The notes under the pieces were generated by a model. That model had not been told where the DNA came from. It saw only the letters and a program-made list of their open reading frames with translations, and did no database searches. A stretch of DNA of 64,000 nt from Daucus carota subsp. sativus. Taxonomy: Eukaryota; Streptophyta; Magnoliopsida; Apiales; Apiaceae. The position numbers and the translations under genes were made by a program. The stretch spans positions 42,557,598-42,621,597 of the forward strand of contig NC_030385.2 in NCBI RefSeq assembly GCF_001625215.2, given 5' to 3'. This document shows, piece after piece, positions 46,901 through 60,118 of this stretch; position 1 is the first letter of the stretch, and each line of letters starts with the position of its first letter.

Positions 46901-49900
46901 GACCCTGTACCTTCACACGTGTATTTTCTAATTAAAAGAAGTGAGATAATTAGCCATTTGACAGTTGATTGTACTAGATTTGCTAAAATAGTAAAGTTTG
47001 ACATATAACTTGATAGTGAACAGAGAATATGAAAATACTAAAACACAAGGAATAAGCTAGCAGTACCCACCTACTGACATATTACCAAAATCAAGAATAT
47101 GGCTAGGACGCCACAAGTTCAGTTCTCCTTTACTATAAGTCGTACCCAAACCACCAGAAGTTGTGTCACCTGAGCCAGAACCAACAGAAGATGGTTCCAT
47201 GATGATATTGTCATCCATTATATCTGCATGTATCCAGGTACAAGTTCTGCACACTTCTGGCACTCCTTTGCCACACTATAGCATAACAGATCAGATTCTA
47301 TGAAACTTGAATATGTCTTGGCACGTGAAAGTGCTTATCTTATCATTAACAGTTCAAAAGCTCGTCATTAGAAACAGAGAAGAATAAACAAACTGTGCTA
47401 ATCTTATCATTATCAGTGCAAAAGAAACAAGATTGAACAAAGAAATAAACAGGACTTTACCTGAAAGATATTGAGGATGTTCTCAAAATCTTCAGGAATG
47501 TATTCTTGGACTCGTTCTATCAAAAGCTTGGGAATAGGATCACCCCTACAGAATCTCACATTTTAAGATGTTAGTAAACATACAATGCTTCTTTTGTCAA
47601 ATGCAATAGAGATTGATGCTCAAAAGCATTTCTCCACATTCCTTGCAGACATTCACAAACATCGAAACATATAAGATATCTGACAAAGAAAGTGCACAAA
47701 AGGTTTATTAAGTTCCTGCTTTCAACGTAGAACAAGGATAGAACCAAAAATCATTAAGCTGATATATGAATCTTTCAATTGAACTACAAACGGAAATTCA
47801 CCAACTCACTCTAGAACAATGTCATCAGCTCCCATTAGGAACACAAAATAACTGAAAGAAGCTAAACTAACAAAATTAAGCTGCTTGAAATCTATTTGAC
47901 GTGAGTATAAGAAATCGGCAGCTATAAAAGTATATGAAGGTTGTGTGACATGTATATGTGCTTTCAAAGATTAGTTTACTTCTCTTCATTCATCAGTTAT
48001 CACCCGAGAATATCTATAAGTTCTGAACTCTCCAGTAAAAAAATCAATAGCAATAATTATAGACACGTGGAATTTTTGTTAGTATATACCAATTAAACAA
48101 GCGGCTAACAACATCCTTTCTCTTTTTGTTGAGGGTTCCAAGAAAAACTTTCCATTCTGCTGGTATGCTACCTCCGTCAGTCTCACTCTTGAAAATACTA
48201 TTATAATGGGCATCTTTTTTATATTCATTATTTTCCCTGATGAACAAATCACATAGAGGTGGAAAGGGCATAAGATGAAGGTTACGCAGCTGTTCTCCCA
48301 AAAATGATGCCAGATTTACGGTGTCTTCCCATAAGATTCGATCCGCTCTGAAAATATTTAGTAGAAATAGTACACAAATACTTTAGATTCTATGTCAAAA
48401 TACTTTAAGCATTGCAGTTATAAATATTGAAACTTACTATATTCAAAAAAAAAAAATAATAATAAAAATATTGAAACTTACAGCTCAGACAATAGCTTCC
48501 CTTTACATCTTTTTGTGACAATATACGGCCATACACTTGGGTGTCCACGAAAATGACTCGGCTCGCTTGTTCCGGCGTTTCTATATTCAAATTGTTTTTT
48601 GCTCCATATGCCAAACGGAAAATCAACATCTCTAGATATATTATCAAGATTCAAATCGCATTCATCCATTATATCTGGAAGGCCTTTACCATTCCACGGC
48701 TTAACCTTATAAGATCCCCTTTCGAAGATGACAATTCCGCTAGCCAGAACATCAGGAATATGATTTTTCAAAGAGGATCCATACTCGCACAATAAACTGT
48801 AAAATTCGAGCTGCAACACAAGTAAAAGTCATTAGAGGTTCTAGAAAAGTATTAATAATCTAGTGGACAAATCAAAATCATATAATCAATTATACTATAT
48901 ACCTCAGTGCCAATCGAATGAAGAGAAGCTTCTAAGCCATCTTCCACATATATCTTAATTACATTATCAGCCACAAGGTAGACCTATTAACAAACAGTGT
49001 CAGGTAAGAAGGTAACAAGAAAGTTAGGTGTCCTCTCATAATAAACAATATAGATATCTAGTATGAAATACTGAACGGTGTCCATACTTATACTAAAAAA
49101 GAGTCATTTTGTCAAATTATCAAAAAAAAAAAAAAAAAACTTTTGTCAGCCAAAAACTCTCCGTATACCTCATTACCCCTCATTATATCCTCTTCTCTGT
49201 GCCATTCGGGGCACCCCAACTTTATTTGGTTCACATCACGGTTATAAAACAACTTCCTCCTTGGCATGATGAAATGGTGTAACAAGCAACATGGTAAATT
49301 GAACTAGTTGATAAAACACACGATAGAGTGGGGTTGCCCATCCGTTTTTAATCATCCAAATAAAACCACCACTGATATATGTTTACATCATCTTACCATA
49401 CTAGATCAGCAGAATAGAATGGTTTTAAGTTTCGTTTATTGATTTTGTCAAAAAAAATTAAATTAGTGATGAGACTGCAGCACTATTTAATCCAGTAAAA
49501 AGGGGGTAATAGTGATCACAGCCAACTACAACTTAAAAAAAGCTTATTTTCTCAATCTATCCAGTTGAGCTCACTGATCTAAGACTGACAGTTGACTTTC
49601 TAGTGGCAGAGACCCCAGTTTATAATAAGGGCGTTACTGTAACAACTCATAATGAACAAACAGGGCAAGAATACATCTAAAGCCTCGGATAAGTCACCAA
49701 ATTAAATGCTGTAGAGGATTATTGAGAATGTTAGCATTGGTTGTCAAGGGGGTGTACTGAACCTAGGGATACAGATTACACATTATGAACTATAGCAATA
49801 ATAACAGTATATAGCAGCAGAATTTTAGCAATCATATAACTAGAGAGGGGCAACTAGGGGGTTCGGTCGTTATTTTATACTAACGAAAATGTGAGTTCAG

Positions 49901-52900
49901 AATTGAGAGTGATTGCAACATATGATATGATCTTGGTAAGCCCATAACATAACAGCTTCAGGTTTTAAGAGAACATGGTATCAGAGCAATGGTTTTGGAG
50001 GGACTCGACGAGTCTCTATGGTTGGTGGGCCCAGAATGGGACGAGATTCCCACATAATAATTGAAAATTGACCGGGCACTAGGCCCAAAAAGGGACGAAA
50101 CACCTAGTGATCCTTCAAGTGAGGAGGGATGTTAAAAAAAATATAATATGATTCTGGTAAGCCCATAACCTAACACCTTGAGGTCACCTAATTTATATTT
50201 GCGCGTCCTTCATTGTTTGTTTTTCAAATTGATAAGTATGGGACCAAAAAGACACTTGTTCCGATAGTCACGAGTAACTGATCACCTCAGAGTATTGGAC
50301 TCTCGCTTGGCCAATATGGCAGGAATGATTGCTTCGGAAATATAGGACACCTGGCCTAATTAAGTCCACAACGCATCTCCTTCTCCTCACTTCACTTCTC
50401 GCTTAATTGCTCAGCTAGTCACTACTTAATTAAAAGTGGCAGAAACCCTACGTCATTACAAAAAAAAAAAAAAAAGTTATCCTTTAACGACTTCAACGTT
50501 ATATTGTTGCGTTTTGTAGTTCCCTAAGACCATTGAACTGGATCCAGGAGGTTAGCCTAGTCCCATACGCAATTACACATTACATTTCAGCACATGGATT
50601 TACTTGCAAGAAAACTTAATGTCTAGAATCCCTTCACGTTTGCAAAAAATAATAATGAAGAACTGATTATGCATAGAACATGAAAATATAGCAGGTTGAT
50701 TAGAAGGGACGAATCATTATGTTCAATATATGTACAGAACACAAGCAAAGATGACATTCAAAAACCAATACCATAACTTAAATTCACTTACGGGATTGCT
50801 GCCTGTGCCAACAGGAAGTTTCTCATCATCTGAGGGAAACTGCAATTCATGGAAGGAACAAATTGCTCCCATGCAAGCAGACCATTTACCAGCATTCAAC
50901 GCAAGACAGGCTCCCTGTCCATCAGGATATGAAATCAAACAAATCATTAGCTTTCAACTGCTATAGACTTCTGATACTAATTTTCAACTGCACCCGCAAG
51001 ATAACAATGTGTCTATTTCCAGATGTAGGTGGTGCAGGCCAAGAAGATTGGATTTGATATTATTTAGATGATTTTGTAACCGCTGAACCTATATTGAGCA
51101 AGTCTTCACAGAAAAGGTGCCACATATCTTGGCCATTAAAACTTAATACTCGTTTAGAAATTGAAGTTGTTTTCTGTTCTAAGCTAACTGTAAACATTGC
51201 ACGTAAGAATACTTTATATGCATACTACAACATCTGTCCTATCGTTATTGGACAAAATCAAACAAATAACACAAAGTTATATTTGACTTATATTGGTTCC
51301 GGGATTAAAAATGCATTATCTAGTTAAAATGATATATAAAGGATGATTAGTAAACTACAAATTTTTCTGTCAAAAGCAATAATCAAAAGATATTATTACT
51401 AAATACCTATGTTTTCTATATACTGAGCCATTCTAATAAATCTTTATTTACATTCTTCTGTTTAATCTTAGCTATCTCAAAATAATTACTGTAGCAGTCT
51501 TTGCTCCTTTCATGGAGCATCATGATACTAACTAATCATTATAATAAAAAGAAGACTGATGAAGAAAGAGCAATTGTACCTTCCAAATCAAATCTCTATG
51601 TCCTGGTTTTCCAACCCAAAGCGTCCATAACCACTCTCTTAGTTCTCGTTGTCCTATAGAGTTACCTGAGCTCCATAAAGCATTGTAGTGGTCTCTCTCT
51701 TTGTCTAAAAACATAGCCAAGAAATTGATATCGTAAGAAAACTCTAAATTACACACATCATGAACATTGATGGCACCACGCCTAGCAATTTCACTATTTG
51801 GTTCCTTCCCAGACTCCGACACTTTGGCTCTCTTCCCATTACTTGTTTGTCTCACATCACGCAGTATACTTTCTTCAACATGCAAAGCATTCTCTTTTAC
51901 AACCTCCAAGGCGTTTTCTTCAAGAGCAAGCAATCCTGCACGACAGAGTCCTTTATGTCGATAACCAGGAGCCATGTCCAGACAAACAAATTCAAAGTTC
52001 TTAGAATTCACAAAGTTCTGAGTAACAGCAACGGTGGTCTCCAAATTTAGCACGCAGTGCCACCATCCACTTGGAACATATATGGTTTCTCCAGGTAACT
52101 GAGTACACTCTATCGGCTTTTCTTCATCGGCAAGAAGTGGGTAAAAATCGAGCCACCACTGTAAACACACAAATAATATCAAATAACGCCCCAAAAGGAA
52201 TAAATAAACTCCAGAACAACAATAATTGGACAAACTTTCTTCGCTAGTCAAATACCTGCAAGGATGTTGGAGTATCAATACTAACATCACCATCATCTTC
52301 ATTTACATGAACTGTGACACCTAATGGTACTCTTCCTGGTGGATAGAGTGCCCACCTATTGAGTCAAAATTAAAATGTGAAACCTGATTTTGTTCTGAAA
52401 TAGTTTGAACTGCTACAGAAAAGATTAAATGTTAAAGTTAAAGGCTGTATTCCCACATAATGAAAGTTATGTATATCCGTATATTAAGTAAGTTATCTCA
52501 GTCTATTTGTTTAGGTTGCTGTCATTCTCCTTCGTTCTCTTTTTAGTTTCTAGTTAAGTTGTCAAGTCACTGGATTGTTATTTGCTAAGGTTCATGTGGC
52601 ATAAATGTGCACCAACTATCATCATGAAATATAAAAAATCACAACTTCTATTCCTAGATACCAAGGCATAAATGTGCACCAACTATCATCATGAAATATA
52701 AAAAATCACAACTTCTGTTCCTAGATTCCAAAATAGAGTAGCCGTTACAAGATTATTAGAGTTGCAAAATTTTGCTTAGATGACTCTGAATTTTAGAGGG
52801 TTGCCTGATTTTATTTTTTAGAAAATTGCACATTATGTTCAAGTTCAATGTATGTGAATCAAGAGTAAAATTTATTGACTAAAAGACTATTATAAGTCTA

Positions 52901-53979
52901 ATTTATAGTCCCTGGTTCTGGAATATCAATGCTAATGCTGGACACTTCCGAAGAGTCCTATATATACTTGCTAATAATCATTTCATATTACCAATTTAAA
53001 CCTTGATTATTATATAGGGGGAGAGGGGACTTCCACCTGTCACTGTATGTGTTTTTGTTTCTAAATGTCTATACCTAAACCTAATTTCATTCTGAGACCA
53101 GCTATTATAGGCGGTTATACTTGTAGTCCCCAGTCCAAATCTGAAACTTAATCTACCACTTGGAAGTCATTGTTTAATACAATATCCGAGGATGACGATT
53201 TATCAGTTTCACAAGCATCAAATTAAATTGGAAAAGGTCATTAAAAGGTAATTGGGCTGAGGTGCACTGTATATCATTTCTCAAATCCAAATCCAAGTTA
53301 CCTTTTACGACCATAAAGTAGAGTATTCCAAGCACTGGTTAGAGCAGGATCAACATGCCAAGAGGCACCAGATCTCTCAGGCCCAATAATGAGCCATCGA
53401 AAAGGGGGCCTTTTGTCTCTTTCTAATACATCAAACCAATCTTCCTGGAATAAATGAGGCACGCTGTAATCCTTCAGCAGACCTGGTGCAACTTCCCCAA
53501 ACTGCAATCAGTAAGTTGGAGTTCTAAGAAGAATTAGAATGTGCATACATCACATAGAAACTACACTAAATACACTAAAGTACAATGGCAAGCACCTTGT
53601 CATCAAATATATAGAGGGGATCCTCATCATGCTGGATCTGCGAGTAGGAGATATAATCTCTAAATTTTATACTTGCTTTCTTTGAACTTCTCTGAGAAAT
53701 TCTAAACACTTTGTCCCCGTAATCAACCATAAGCCGATCCGGTGTCCATGCATGTGTTGCTGACCAAGTATTGGCCAGTCCAGATATCAAAACCTTGTGT
53801 AAAGCTTAGTATTAGATACATGAGTACAGCATTGTCGTTAGTCATGCTAGCAAGAAACCTGAAACTTTTTTACTTTTATCTTAAAAAGGGCTTTTGACTT
53901 TTTACTTAGCGAAATTGAATTGTATACTAACGAACAATTTACATATGCAAACATGAGAATAATTATTGCAATGTTACCA

Positions 53980-54025
<46 letters not shown>

Positions 54026-57000
54026 GGGTTTGTCTAGTGTGTGCCCATGGGCACATGCTAAGCACGGAAACTCATAAATTTGGTGTGTTTTCATTGGTGT
54101 GGTTGGTGTGAATGCAGGGGGGCCATCATTATTAAAAGAGTGTAAGCCAATCAAAACATAGAAAAACTATCACATTTTGTGCTTATTGTGTGCCCATGGG
54201 CACACATTAGAAAAACCGTGTGGTGAATTCCATGGGAGCCATTAGATTAGATTGATCTAAAGAATGAGATTAGTTTGTAGTTTTTAGTTTATTTTTAGTT
54301 TGTATTTGTACACTTGTGTGTGTGTGTGTGTGTGTATTTACAAATAAGAAAACTATTGTTCTATAAGTACTTGCTTCCAGTTAATATGGATAACCCTTGA
54401 ATTCAACAACATACTGGTTTCTTAGCGTCATACTCATGATGAAACTCTTCTAGAGAGAGGTCTCTCTTTCTTTCCACATTTCCGTTGTCAAAAGAGAATC
54501 CATTCAATGTGGTATAGCAACGGTATAATCTTCTATACAGGTATAGAGAGTTGAATCCTGATATAAAATTTACTTTAGGACTGTTTGGTTGATGATATAA
54601 TTAATAGAGAGATCGTGCAGAAGATCGGTTACCGTCAAACTGCAGGGCCTTTTTGCATGGTTTGTACTCATTTAGCAATTGCAGTCTGCAGTCCAAGCAA
54701 AAAAAAACAGAGGGGGAATACCAGTCTTATCAAACTCATGCAGTTATACTTGATATTATAAAATAGAGCAATAAGATTTTAACCATGAATTAGAAGAAAA
54801 TAACTCATATATAGATAAGAAGAGCTCAAAACATACTGATGTAGTGTTGTTTTCTTCCAGGAGCCTTTATACTGAAGCTGAAGGTTTAAGTTGTTCAAAC
54901 AAAGAGCCATCCATAGTGGTTCTTCATTGCACAGTATATACATTACACTGCATATTTCATAAATAATAAGGAGTTAGTGATTCATCACATATGTTACATT
55001 ATATACACACATTTCAATTAAGCTGGAAAGAAATAACTCACAAATTACATCTGTATTTAAAGTTATACGTCATTTTCTATTCGCGACATAGTTGATATTC
55101 ATTATTAGAATACCCTATCATGGGCGAACTGTGAAAGTTTTCACCATATACACCTTAAACATAGTATCAAAAACAACTTGAGAAAGGATCAAGCCCTCAG
55201 TTGCTAAATATTTACCCTTACGAATTACTATTACTATCCTAATAATAATCTCATTTGTTTCAATGTTCGTTCGGGTGCCTAACTTGATAATATTTACAAC
55301 ACTCATATCCACATGTAATGCATGAAACTACCCATCCTATGTGCATACACTTTGTGGCTCTAAAGAAACACTGCCAATTTCTAGGACAGTTGTACAAAGA
55401 CAAGAAAATCGTATATGATATAAAAAATTTGCGGTTGGTACAAATAGAGAGTTGGAAATTTTTTGTGGCCATTATATTAAATAACTAAAAAGCTATTAAT
55501 TTTCTGCTAATGAATATAACACTGCTTTTTGGTAAACGAATGCAACCTTCGCAAACCTGAGTACAAAGCTCGGCATATACAAGTGTTAAACCTTGGTTAT
55601 AAATTATTAAATACCATGCTTAAACATTTGAACGCTAAAAACGAACGTTACTATTAAACAGGCCATATAACTATTTGACTTGTAACTTCTATAACCTAAT
55701 ACTGAATCCTGTATGGTTACATGAATAAGTAGTTATGCAATTTTGGGCAGTGTTTAGGGGTTTAATATTTGATATTAGAGAGGAAAGGACTTATTGACAA
55801 AAATCCTTTTGTGAAAAAATATTACTCTATGGCTCTAAGAGATTTAGCAAGACATTTTTTGCCTAAATGAACGATTACGGTCTTCAGGTTTCTTTTGAAG
55901 ATTATTTATGGTGCCAAAGGTGTATGTGATTATTATGTTTATTTGAATTATGTCAAAATAATGGGAAGGCCACTGATCAGCTATTATACATCACAAGATG
56001 GGGGCAATAGCCGAAAATTTATAATTTACGGTTTATAATTTACGGTCTAAAGTTTATTGCCGAAAACATGAAATAAAAATTATAGTTATATTTGAGTGCA
56101 TTTCGTGTATGTAAACTATGCACTTTCTGCAATTCGCATTCTTGAACTATTAATTGTTTACTTTCTGTACCGGCCTTTATATATATTATTAATTTGCTTA
56201 CCCGGACTTCAATTGTGCACTTTAGGTACAAAAACTTTATATGCCTGTACAAAATTATATTCCAAACAAAACTTTAATTTATTATTCATAAAACAATTTC
56301 ATATTATGTGTGAATTTAGATTAAAAAAATCAAAAGCCAAACATTATATTTGTTCTTTATTAATTTTATATATTTTGAATAGGCAAGTTTATAAGCTTAC
56401 AAATTCTTTATATGTTCTTGTAAATTTCAGGGTGAGTGAGAATCGAACCATAAAGTTGGGACGAAAGGATGAAAGAGGATAAGTGGGTTATCCCATCACG
56501 CTCGTTCTTTATTTATTTTAATTTAATAAATTTTTAAAGATTCTTTATTGAGGTTTCCTAGGATACTAACAATTTTCATGGATAGTGTATGTACATAATT
56601 GTTTTTAAAAAAAGTTAAAACATCAAAATAATACATCTAGGGGCCTTACATTATAAGTTAAAAAATTATGTAATTTTTCCGTGCTTTATATTGTTCTTAA
56701 ATACTTAATTTTTCATATTCTATTTAATACATATACAGCCAAATATAAAATAACTAAACAAAAAAAAATTACACGATCATTTCGCAAACTTCAAGTACAC
56801 AATTTGCTCAATTTCAGATAGTCCAGGTACAAAAAGTACATAACTATGGTACAAAAATAATGATAGTGAGCAAATTTTTGTTTTTGCATACTTTAGGTAC
56901 ATAGAGTGCAATGAACTTAGAGTGCACGATTGATAGTTTAAGTACAAAGTGTAAAAGTTGTATAGTTCAAATAATAATTAATATCGAACGATGTATGTGT

Positions 57001-58701
57001 GATCAATCATCTATATAGATACTTATCATATTTAGTATATTACCAACTACTTTATACAAAATATATATTGAACGATTATAAAGCTCTTCACAACAATTAT
57101 TCTTAATATCAATTACAAATTTAAAAAACATTACACATATGTACTTATTATTCAAAATAATTACACATGAGTGTCTACCACAATTAGTTTTTATCCCCCA
57201 CTAGGAGTAAAAGTATCAAAAAGATGAATACACTATAAACTCTATATTATTTTTAGCCCCAGACCTTGCACCGCCGCTGTATTTCTTTTCCTAATATATG
57301 ACAAAATGCACAATTTTATTTTGATATTTTGAAAAAGCTTAATGAGGCCAAGAGGAATACCATGAAAGAGTTACTGTTACTGATCACTTGGACAAAATAA
57401 GGCCATTGCTATTGTTACGGATAGGTTATTTTGGCCTAATTTGAAGAGGTATCTTGCTCGTATAATCACATAGTGTCGTACTTGCCAGAGGACCATGGGG
57501 CAGAAAGCAAAACAATTGGGTTTATACACTTCTTTTTCGAGTTCTCTATGTTATGATATTTGGGAAGACTTTGGCATGGTCTTCGTGTTAATATTGCCAA
57601 AGACACGTAGGACCATTATTACAATCTGTGGTAGAGCTTGTCAATGGCTCATTATATACCATGCAGCAAGATTGATAATCTTGATCATATCGCCTCGATC
57701 TTCTTTGGCGAGCAAATATCCCACGAAAATACATGGTGTACCTTTTGAGTATAATTTCTGAAGTCCAGTTTGTGTTATTTACATTTCCAAATAAATGCAA
57801 AGACTGAGAGTTTAATATGAGTTTAGATTATTTGATTAAGTATCTTCTAGGTGAACACGTGTCTACATGGTATAGAGTCATGCATAAACTTGAGTTATAA
57901 TATAATGCTTTTGCTAACAAGTAATAAGTCCAAGGGAAGCAATCTTAAAAAAAAGTTAATTGGTCTTCAGCCTAGATCACCCATAAATTTTCCTTCCCTC
58001 CCCCTTGGTAGTTTATTGATCTTACTATTCTAGAGGTGAATAACCACTTTGTACAGAAACACAGAGTTACTTTGCATTAGCTCTTTTAAGCCAAGAAACT
58101 CATTTTCGTGTTTCGATCATGAAAAACATCTCCAACTTGCCCACATTTATCCCGAACCTTCCTTTTTCATGGATCACGAACTACTGATCAATCAATTGGA
58201 CAATAATATCAATGATGTGAGGAACGATAACCGTTTCTCCGAATTTAACATACCAGAAACCTCACAATCAAAATATTCAAGACATGAGAACATCTAATTT
58301 ATCCTTTAGTTTATCCATAAAGTAACTCTTAAGTTTATCTACGCAAGTGACCTAGGTTAACTTCAATCCGAATCCCTATTTCTACTTTCGAATTCTATAC
58401 TTCTTACTCAACACCGATAATACCGAAACATACATATACACAATTAATAGTGAAACCTGCTAAATCTTAACATATATATCGACACTCAATTGAAGTCATG
58501 ATGATGCAACAGTTGAATATGAAAACATATGGATGCGTGTAATGAGAGACAAAACCTGCTAACGCAGGACAAGCGTGCGACATCGCGAGGAGAGAGCAGT
58601 AGCAGAATTGAGCACAAGGTTTCATCAGGCAGAACGCGTAGGTCGCCTAGAGCGTCGATTCTGCGGTCTCTCGGAGCTGTAGAGCTCTCATCAATCTCCA
58701 T
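43974..58701 (-). CDS. JMJ21: F-box / JmjC / kinase-fold protein, JMJ21 type
   Basis: Sixteen exons on the minus strand: 58701-58556, 54947-54837, 54685-54633, 54557-54415, 53793-53596, 53501-53302, 52355-52256, 52158-51580, 50914-50792, 48983-48903, 48810-48482, 48347-48090, 47545-47461, 47275-47071, 45950-45782 and 44112-43974. All are in phase and give 972 residues. Domains in order: an F-box (about 19-60, VLPDETLCSILLLLSPRD), a JmjC/cupin domain (about 160-370), and an aminoglycoside-phosphotransferase-like kinase fold (about 550-900). The iron ligands H266, D268 (WHVD) and H351 (GWWH) are intact. The kinase fold has the HADIMDDN loop (H818, D820, N825) and LDFG (D864). This is the layout of Arabidopsis At1g78280 (JMJ21). 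An SCF link, oxygenase activity and a kinase-like activity are inferred from the domains; substrates are unknown. A TTG just upstream at 58704 is not used. The last exon (CYCILHDDNILGAIF) lies 1.7 kb beyond the fifteenth. Confidence 0.92.
45190..45410. repeat. Decayed GTGTCC/GGACAC repeat in JMJ21 intron 15
   Basis: Short related motifs (GTGTCCAACATGGACAC, GACATGGTGTCCAT, GTGTCCGGCACGGGTAC) recur within about 200 bp. Sequences of this type are scattered in many plant genomes and give spurious open frames. Confidence 0.4.
49920..50190 (+). mobile_element. TRIM-like miniature retroelement in JMJ21 intron 10
   Basis: The perfect primer-binding site TGGTATCAGAGC (49976-49987, initiator Met tRNA) is followed by about 140 bp of non-coding DNA. 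Then come a purine tract GTGAGGAGGGA and TGTTA at 50130. Short direct repeats flank it: TTGGTAAGCCCATAACATAA on the left, and CTGGTAAGCCCATAACCTAA on the right. This is the plan of a TRIM with short LTRs. Both LTR outer limits are unclear. It lies antisense to the host gene. Confidence 0.7.
52598..52731. repeat. 67-bp tandem duplication in JMJ21 intron 7
   Basis: GGCATAAATGTGCACCAACT and the following bases are repeated nearly exactly with a period of 67 (52598 and 52665). It is recent, given only one or two differences. Confidence 0.9.
53988..54025. repeat. (CA)n(TA)n microsatellite in JMJ21 intron 4
   Basis: About 13 CA units are followed by TA units and directly adjoin the left end of the MITE at 54026. 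A second (TG)n run lies at about 54313-54335. Confidence 0.9.
54026..54218. mobile_element. Mutator-like MITE with palindromic GTGTGCCCATGGGCACA ends
   Basis: The left end GGGTTTGTCTAGTGTGTGCC and the right end GGCACACATTAGAAAAACCG are inverted. Each arm contains its own palindrome TGTGCCCATGGGCACA. It is related by its ends to the element at 42653-42833. Target duplication is not evident because the left flank is a microsatellite. Confidence 0.7.
54948..58555 (-). other. JMJ21: JMJ21 intron 1 (3.6 kb)
   Basis: The longest intron of the gene, lying between the F-box exon and the next exon. Open frames at 56096-56482, 57495-57761 and 58049-58297 on the other strand match no family. No transposon ends were recognised. 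Confidence 0.6.
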
Positions 58702-58915
58702 CAATAACGAATTATCTCTGCGTGTGTGTTAGATTTGTAAATTTGTTGGAGTTTGTCTTAAAACGTGAAAGGCGAGTTGAGATGTAGGAATATGTTCCCC
58801 GCGTACAGCTTAGGCAACACGCGGTGGAGAGACTGTTTTTTATTTCAATATTTATTATTATTATTATTATTATTTAATTTATTTGTTTAACATGTTAAGT
58901 ACGGAATATTTATTA

Positions 58916-59173
58916 CTCCCTACGTCCTTTTTTAGTTGTCACATTTTCATTTTTGTTAGTCAAATTGACTAATTTTTTATCAAAGATTATAAATTATATT
59001 TTCATTATTTATAAAAACTGAAAAATACACTTTAAAGTATATTAAAAGTTATTTCCGGTGACATATTTTTTTTAATTTTATCAATTGATAAAATATCAAC
59101 AAATTTCAGTCAAACTTTGATCAATTTGACCAGCACAAAATCAAATTTGACAACTAAAAAATGACGGAGGGAG
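58916..59173. mobile_element. Stowaway MITE (258 bp)
   Basis: The ends CTCCCTACGTCCTTTTTTAG and CTAAAAAATGACGGAGGGAG are inverted, with TA on both sides (58914-58915 and 59174-59175). The TTAGTCAAATTGACTAATTTTT motif inside is typical of this group. Confidence 0.88.
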
Positions 59174-59623
59174 TATTATTTAGTTATTCTCATCAACGCC
59201 CAGTTGTAAACCATTTCTGATCACAAAAATTATCTGACAAAACATTCCTACTTATCACAATATCTATCATTAATGTTCTCAATAACATGATTCATAAAAA
59301 TAGTCCTACGAACCGAAAAAATAATACTAAATATCATTTATTAACGTTATATCGTCTAGCATTTTGTTGGGATTAATAAAATAAAACGCTACTTTTTATA
59401 GCATTTTGTTACACATACAGAATTGTTCAGCTTAATAAGTGTGAATAAATTAAATTGTTCATCATTGAAACCAAAGAATATACATGATGGAACGCTTCAG
59501 CTTATGAATATTGATTTTCATTTTTCACCAATAATTAAATACATGAAAAAAAAAAAAGAAGAAATAATTAATTAGTAATTTCAAATAAATATTTTTCACT
59601 GTATCAATAAAAAAGATCATAGC

Positions 59624-59868
59624 GGGTGTTTGTTTCGAACTTATAAGTCCAGCTTCTGGATTATAAGTTAGGAGCACTTATTCGTACCGTTTGTGTAATA
59701 AGTCAAGAAGCACTTATAAAAAGTTAGGAATACTAGCTTTTGTTTCAGGGTTTCTACTTATTTCCCAAACACTTTAATCACTCATAAGTCTTATCTTGCT
59801 TCTAACTTCTACTCCACTTATTTATTTTAAGCAAGAAGCACTTATTTTAAACTCACCCAAACGGCCCC
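59624..59868. mobile_element. MITE with GGGYGTTTG ends (~245 bp)
   Basis: The left end GGGTGTTTGTTTCGAACTTA and the right end, inverted, GGGGCCGTTTGGGTGAGTTT are alike. The interior repeats AAGAAGCACTTAT and ACTTATAAG. No exact target duplication was found, so hAT or PIF cannot be chosen. Confidence 0.55.
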
Positions 59869-60118
59869 ATAATTAATCGGAGGAGAGTCTAAGAATAAAT
59901 TTGAAAATCGACATTAATTGGATCATTGATAAAATATATCGACATAATATAATTTCATTTAAATTTAGTCTCTACTAAATTAATTTACATTAATATACAA
60001 TAATAGATTAAATTTTAAATATCCAATTAGTAAAACACCTTTCGACTTGTAACGATCCAAACCATGAGAATAGACTACAAATGAAAAAATTATGATGACC
60101 TACTTTAACACACCTAAT

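Noticed and set aside
56096..56482. 128-residue open frame on the plus strand
   Set aside because: It lies in JMJ21 intron 1, is AT-driven and hydrophobic, and shows no family motif or splice context.
57495..57761. 88-residue frame in JMJ21 intron 1
   Set aside because: No domain, wrong strand for the host gene, no splice or promoter evidence.
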